A stretch of 8,619 nucleotides of DNA from an uncultured Eubacteriaceae bacterium (lineage in GTDB: Bacteria > Bacillota > Clostridia > Eubacteriales > Eubacteriaceae), in the NCBI GenBank assembly GCA_947625585.1, contig CANQOZ010000047.1:1-8619 (forward strand), read 5' to 3'. Made by a program: the position numbers and the translations under genes. Shown piece by piece: positions 5,362 to 8,619 of the stretch (its first letter is position 1; every line of letters starts with the position of its first letter). The notes under the pieces are model-generated. The model was not told where the DNA came from. It saw only the letters and a list, made by a program, of their open reading frames with translations, and made no database searches.

Positions 5362-8300
5362 TGTAAACCTTCAAACTTTCAACGTAGGTCCCATTAAAGA
5401 AAACATCATCTAGGATCTTAGACACTAATTTAGAAAAGGGTCGTTCATCTGTTTCTGGAATAACTTCTCCGTTTTCGTCTTGTTCATGATAGAGACAATG
5501 GGTTAAGTAGCTTGCATCTCCGATTAAAATGAGAGCTTCTTTAGCTCTAGTCATTGCAACATTTAATCTTCTTGTTTCTTTTAGAAAGCCTATGCGTTTA
5601 TCTCCTGGTTTAGCTCTGCGTTTACTTCTTACAAAGCTATAAATAATTAGATCTCTTTCCTGTCCTTGAAAGCTATCAAGAGTATTTACCATAGAGTTAA
5701 GTAACTCTTCATCTGTAATAATTTCATTTTGTTTCAACAGATTTCGAATAGTCTTTATCTGTTCTTTATAGGCTGAAATAATACCTATTTCTTCAGGTTT
5801 TACATATTTTAGAATTTCACCAACTAGGTTACAGATAATTGTTGCTTCGTATTTGTTTTCATAACCTTTCAGATTAAGACCATTTTCAAACCTAGATTGA
5901 GAATCGGAGGTATCTATAAAAACATAAGGTTTATCAAAAAATGGAAGGATACTATATTTACTTGCTTCCTGTTTTTTAAGACATGACTTGTATTTACCTT
6001 CATAGAAGAAGTCACTTACTGTATCAGCAATACTTGATGGCATACGGTACTGTATCTCTAACATTGATTTGTGATTGTCATCTATTCTTTTATAGAGTAG
6101 TTCAAACAGACTCGTATTAAGAAGTTTTGTAGTTTGATTGTTTTCAATAAAGATATTCTTTAATTCTTCGTCAACTACAGGTGGAATCTGGTTATAATCT
6201 CCTAACATAATTAACTTTTCAGAAGCTGCCATAGGAATTAAAGCATTTTGAATCTGGATCTGACCAGCTTCATCAACAATTGAAATGTCAAAGTCTAGAT
6301 TATGAAATTCATACTGAGAGTTAATGCCAATACAAGTTGATCCAACCACGTTAGCACTTTCTAAGATTATGTTGTTTAAGCCATAATTTTGTTCTTTTTT
6401 GACCTCAAGTCCCCAATTTTTATAAACTCTTTTTAACTCGCTTAATCTCTTAAGTTCTTCAGATATATAAATATTTCTAGTCTTTAAATCAGAGTTAAAG
6501 AGGAGCCTTTTATTACTAAATAGATTAAAGTCGTTATTTAAATTGAGGGATTTTTCTAGAGTTCCAATTGAAGATCTGAGCTTACTTTCGATTTTCTTGA
6601 TTTCTTTTTTTTGTTGGTTTAGTCCGTTAATTATTGTATTTAACTTCTGTTTTAAATCATTGATCTGGTTTATTAGGATTGTCTCAGAATTACGGGCTTG
6701 TTCGTAGTTAAAATGAAGCTCTTGTAGTTTCGATTCTGTTGTATCTTCTATTAAGAAGTTTTTAATTCTTTTTATAAGTCCAGGATTTTTACTCGACTTA
6801 GCTTCTAAATTAAGTTCGGCAATCTCTTTCTGTAGTCTAGCAGTGTATAATTCGAGTTTGTTATATTCTATAAGCTTTTGATTAAGTAAAGTTATGAGAG
6901 GGTTTAAGTCAGCTTTTATGGTAGAGTCTAGTGAAGTCTTTAACTTTTTGAGTTGTTGTTCTAAGTTGTCAATATCTTGTAACTTAAACATAAGAGTACT
7001 GATTTTAAGCTCTAATTCTTCCAACCTAGTTACAGTTTCATTTGCTCTTTCTTCTAGTTTTAATCTTAAAGACCTAAGTTTTTCTGGGAGCGTATAGGGT
7101 AGAATAGCATTATCAATTTTTAAGTCCTTACCAATCCTTAAAATTTCAATATTCTTGTCTTCAACTAATTTCTTTAAAACATTATCAACTGCAGCATTAT
7201 TTTGGGATGAGATTAAAATTCGCTTCCCTTCATTAGTAAAATACTTCACCCATTCAACAATAACAGAGGTTTTACCAGTTCCAGGTGGACCCATGACTAG
7301 ATAAATATCGTTTGTATCAATTCCATTACTAACCGCTGTAAGTTGGCTTTCATTTAGCTTTCTATCTCTATTTAAGTTTTCATGTACTAATTTAGTTAAA
7401 CTGGACTTTTGATAATCTTCGGGTTTACCTTGAGCAATTGCTTTATCAATATATTTAGCTTTAGTTCTACTAGAGCGGATATCTTCTACAGCTCTTCTTT
7501 GGGCATTTGCAATAACTGAGGTAGGAGATTTAGAAAAATTCCCACCAGTAATGTTTAGGCTATTTAAGTCAACTTGGTCTTCAAATATGATTTCAACAAG
7601 ATTTTGACCATGTTCATTATCTTGTTTTATAAAATCAGCTATATGACCAACAAGAATATTACCGAATTTATCAGTGAGCTGAATTGGTGTGTTGATCTTA
7701 TATTCACTATAGTCCATAATTCCAGTTTCTAAGACATAATGCGGTTTATCATTCGTTTTATTTTTACTTGCTAGTATTCTTTTGTAGGATACCTTTTGAA
7801 TATTTTTAACTTTAGTCTTTTCAAATTCCTCGTAAGTGTCAATAATGGTTCTTGTATTATCAAGTAGCTCTTCGAGTTCTTTACTAATTGGAGCCTTCTT
7901 AGAATCAGTTGAACGTTTATTTAAATCATAAAGATGGGATCTACTCTTCGTAAATGTTTTTATATCTTCAAGTAGCTTCTTTGAAGAGTTATCAGAAGTA
8001 GCTTTTACTAATATCTTTTGTAGTTGTTTATTGACTCTGGTAAGCTTTCCTTTATAGAAGTAACTATCTTTTGTCGAGGGACAAGAGATAATAATACTGT
8101 TCTTTTCAGGTATTCTAAGTATCGCTGTCTGCTTTAATGCAGTACTTCTAGTACTAAATTCATTAGGATAAAAACCAATTACTACAAAAGAATTTTTAGT
8201 TTTATCCAATTTTAATAATAGTTTTACCTGGTTGGTAAAAATATAAAAGGTGTCTTTAGAGCCATAGATGCCATCGCTAACTAAGAGTTCATTAGAAGTA

Positions 8301-8431
8301 CTCAAGGCTTTACTTAATGAGATAAAGTTAAATCCAGAGTCTTCTAGTTGATGAGATATCGAATAAGAAAACTTAATCACAATAGGTGAATGTAAGGTGA
8401 GATAATTTTTAAACTTCATTTTTTTATTCAT
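5318..8431 (-). CDS. Superfamily 1 (UPF1/DNA2-like) helicase with long coiled-coil insertion
   Basis: A 1037-residue ATP-dependent nucleic-acid helicase of the COG1112 type. Motifs in order: Q-type LNESQLTAV (359-367), Walker A GPPGTGKT (381-388), motif Ia ILISSQNNAAVDNVL (405-419), motif II VDEAGQ (719-724), motif III LGDYNQIPP (743-751), motif IV QYRMPSSIA (794-802), motif V TLDSFQGQERD (917-927) and motif VI RRLNVAMTRAKEAL (954-967). All catalytic residues look intact. Between Ia and II, residues about 450-670 form a Lys/Glu/Leu-rich helical, probably coiled-coil, stalk. Residues 1-350 are not recognised and may set substrate or partner choice. No Shine-Dalgarno precedes either ATG (8431 or, four codons later, 8419), so translation may depend on an upstream reading frame that ends at 8424. 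Whether the substrate is DNA or RNA cannot be told. Related helicases occur in repair and in phage defence (for example Mokosh), but no PLD nuclease is visible here. Confidence 0.95.
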   Translation of the reverse strand: MNKKMKFKNYLTLHSPIVIKFSYSISHQLEDSGFNFISLSKALSTSNELLVSDGIYGSKDTFYIFTNQVKLLLKLDKTKNSFVVIGFYPNEFSTRSTALKQTAILRIPEKNSIIISCPSTKDSYFYKGKLTRVNKQLQKILVKATSDNSSKKLLEDIKTFTKSRSHLYDLNKRSTDSKKAPISKELEELLDNTRTIIDTYEEFEKTKVKNIQKVSYKRILASKNKTNDKPHYVLETGIMDYSEYKINTPIQLTDKFGNILVGHIADFIKQDNEHGQNLVEIIFEDQVDLNSLNITGGNFSKSPTSVIANAQRRAVEDIRSSRTKAKYIDKAIAQGKPEDYQKSSLTKLVHENLNRDRKLNESQLTAVSNGIDTNDIYLVMGPPGTGKTSVIVEWVKYFTNEGKRILISSQNNAAVDNVLKKLVEDKNIEILRIGKDLKIDNAILPYTLPEKLRSLRLKLEERANETVTRLEELELKISTLMFKLQDIDNLEQQLKKLKTSLDSTIKADLNPLITLLNQKLIEYNKLELYTARLQKEIAELNLEAKSSKNPGLIKRIKNFLIEDTTESKLQELHFNYEQARNSETILINQINDLKQKLNTIINGLNQQKKEIKKIESKLRSSIGTLEKSLNLNNDFNLFSNKRLLFNSDLKTRNIYISEELKRLSELKRVYKNWGLEVKKEQNYGLNNIILESANVVGSTCIGINSQYEFHNLDFDISIVDEAGQIQIQNALIPMAASEKLIMLGDYNQIPPVVDEELKNIFIENNQTTKLLNTSLFELLYKRIDDNHKSMLEIQYRMPSSIADTVSDFFYEGKYKSCLKKQEASKYSILPFFDKPYVFIDTSDSQSRFENGLNLKGYENKYEATIICNLVGEILKYVKPEEIGIISAYKEQIKTIRNLLKQNEIITDEELLNSMVNTLDSFQGQERDLIIYSFVRSKRRAKPGDKRIGFLKETRRLNVAMTRAKEALILIGDASYLTHCLYHEQDENGEVIPETDERPFSKLVSKILDDVFFNGTYVESLKVYSGFNQKLPKQQSDK

Positions 8432-8479
8432 TTAAATTAGGAATATACCTGTTATAAACCTGGATATAAAGATAGCGTT

Positions 8480-8617
8480 TTATTTCCCAGGAGAAATTTG
8501 TATAGTTGACTTTAATTCATTAAAAGTCTTTTTATTAGGAAATTTTTGATACTTTAGTTTTTGGTAGTAATTTCTGAAAGTGTTAGAAATGAGATTAAAA
8601 ACACCGGTTATGATTTG
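8480..8617 (-). CDS. C-terminal end of an unidentified gene (enters from the right edge)
   Basis: The minus-strand frame starting at 8617 is open for 45 codons to a TAA at 8482-8480, reading QIITGVFNLISNTFRNYY and on to FNELKSTIQISPGK. The composition is protein-like (aromatic and basic residues in helical spacing), so this is probably the tail of a longer gene in the same orientation as the helicase. At the last codons (CCT GGG AAA TAA) the -1 frame is open for another 21 codons, beginning WEIKRYL, and stops at 8424 inside the helicase start. The pattern FR..(x)..LK..I.ISPWEIKRYL faintly recalls the C-terminal domain of DNA polymerase III delta (HolA), but it is too short to call. It may be frameshifted or simply end at 8480. 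Confidence 0.5.
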   Translation of the reverse strand, partial: QIITGVFNLISNTFRNYYQKLKYQKFPNKKTFNELKSTIQISPGK

Positions 8618-8619
8618 AG

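Noticed and set aside
8458..8491. CCTGG/CCAGG inverted repeat before the helicase gene, considered as a terminator or operator.
   Set aside because: Only 5 bp with a 23-base AT-rich loop and no following T-run; it also falls within the possible -1 frame extension of the upstream gene.
1..8619. Insertion sequences, CRISPR arrays, tRNA or rRNA genes.
   Set aside because: No transposase, terminal inverted repeats, regularly spaced repeats or tRNA-like cloverleaf was seen on either strand.

Overview
The window reads almost entirely on the minus strand and looks like low-GC Bacillota, most likely an anaerobic clostridial lineage. The reasons are an AT-rich sequence, purine-rich ribosome binding sites (a perfect AGGAGG before purF), TTG and GTG starts, and the gene order purE-purC-purF-purM-purN without an adjacent purK. 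That order is the one I associate with Clostridia rather than the purEKBCSQLFMNHD order of Bacillus. The genus cannot be fixed from this sequence.

Layout, in the direction of transcription (right to left). (1) 8480-8617 is the C-terminal tail of an unidentified gene that enters from the right edge. Its stop is followed by a 21-codon continuation in the -1 frame that ends inside the start of the next gene. (2) 5318-8431 is a 1037-residue superfamily 1 (UPF1/DNA2-like, COG1112-type) helicase with a long helical insertion. (3) 4075-5361 overlaps the helicase by 44 bp and encodes a 428-residue protein with a winged-helix-like segment and no other recognisable domain. (4) 3787-4074 is a 288-bp non-coding leader with a -10-like TATAAT, several self-complementary segments and a U-tracted hairpin just before purE. 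It may be an attenuated leader or a 6S-like RNA. (5) 39-3786 holds purE, purC, purF and purM, packed with gaps of 2, 21 and 2 bp, and then the first 14 codons of purN, which overlaps purM by 4 bp.

The pur genes form one de novo purine operon. PurF makes phosphoribosylamine, PurN formylates GAR, PurM closes the imidazole ring to AIR, PurE carboxylates it and PurC adds aspartate. The most notable gene is purF: its N-terminal catalytic cysteine is replaced by glycine, and other glutaminase residues also appear to be missing, while the PRPP-binding loop and the presumed Fe-S cysteines remain. The helicase and winged-helix genes form a tightly coupled two-gene unit of unknown role. It has the general look of an accessory nucleic-acid-processing or defence module, but nothing in the sequence proves that.
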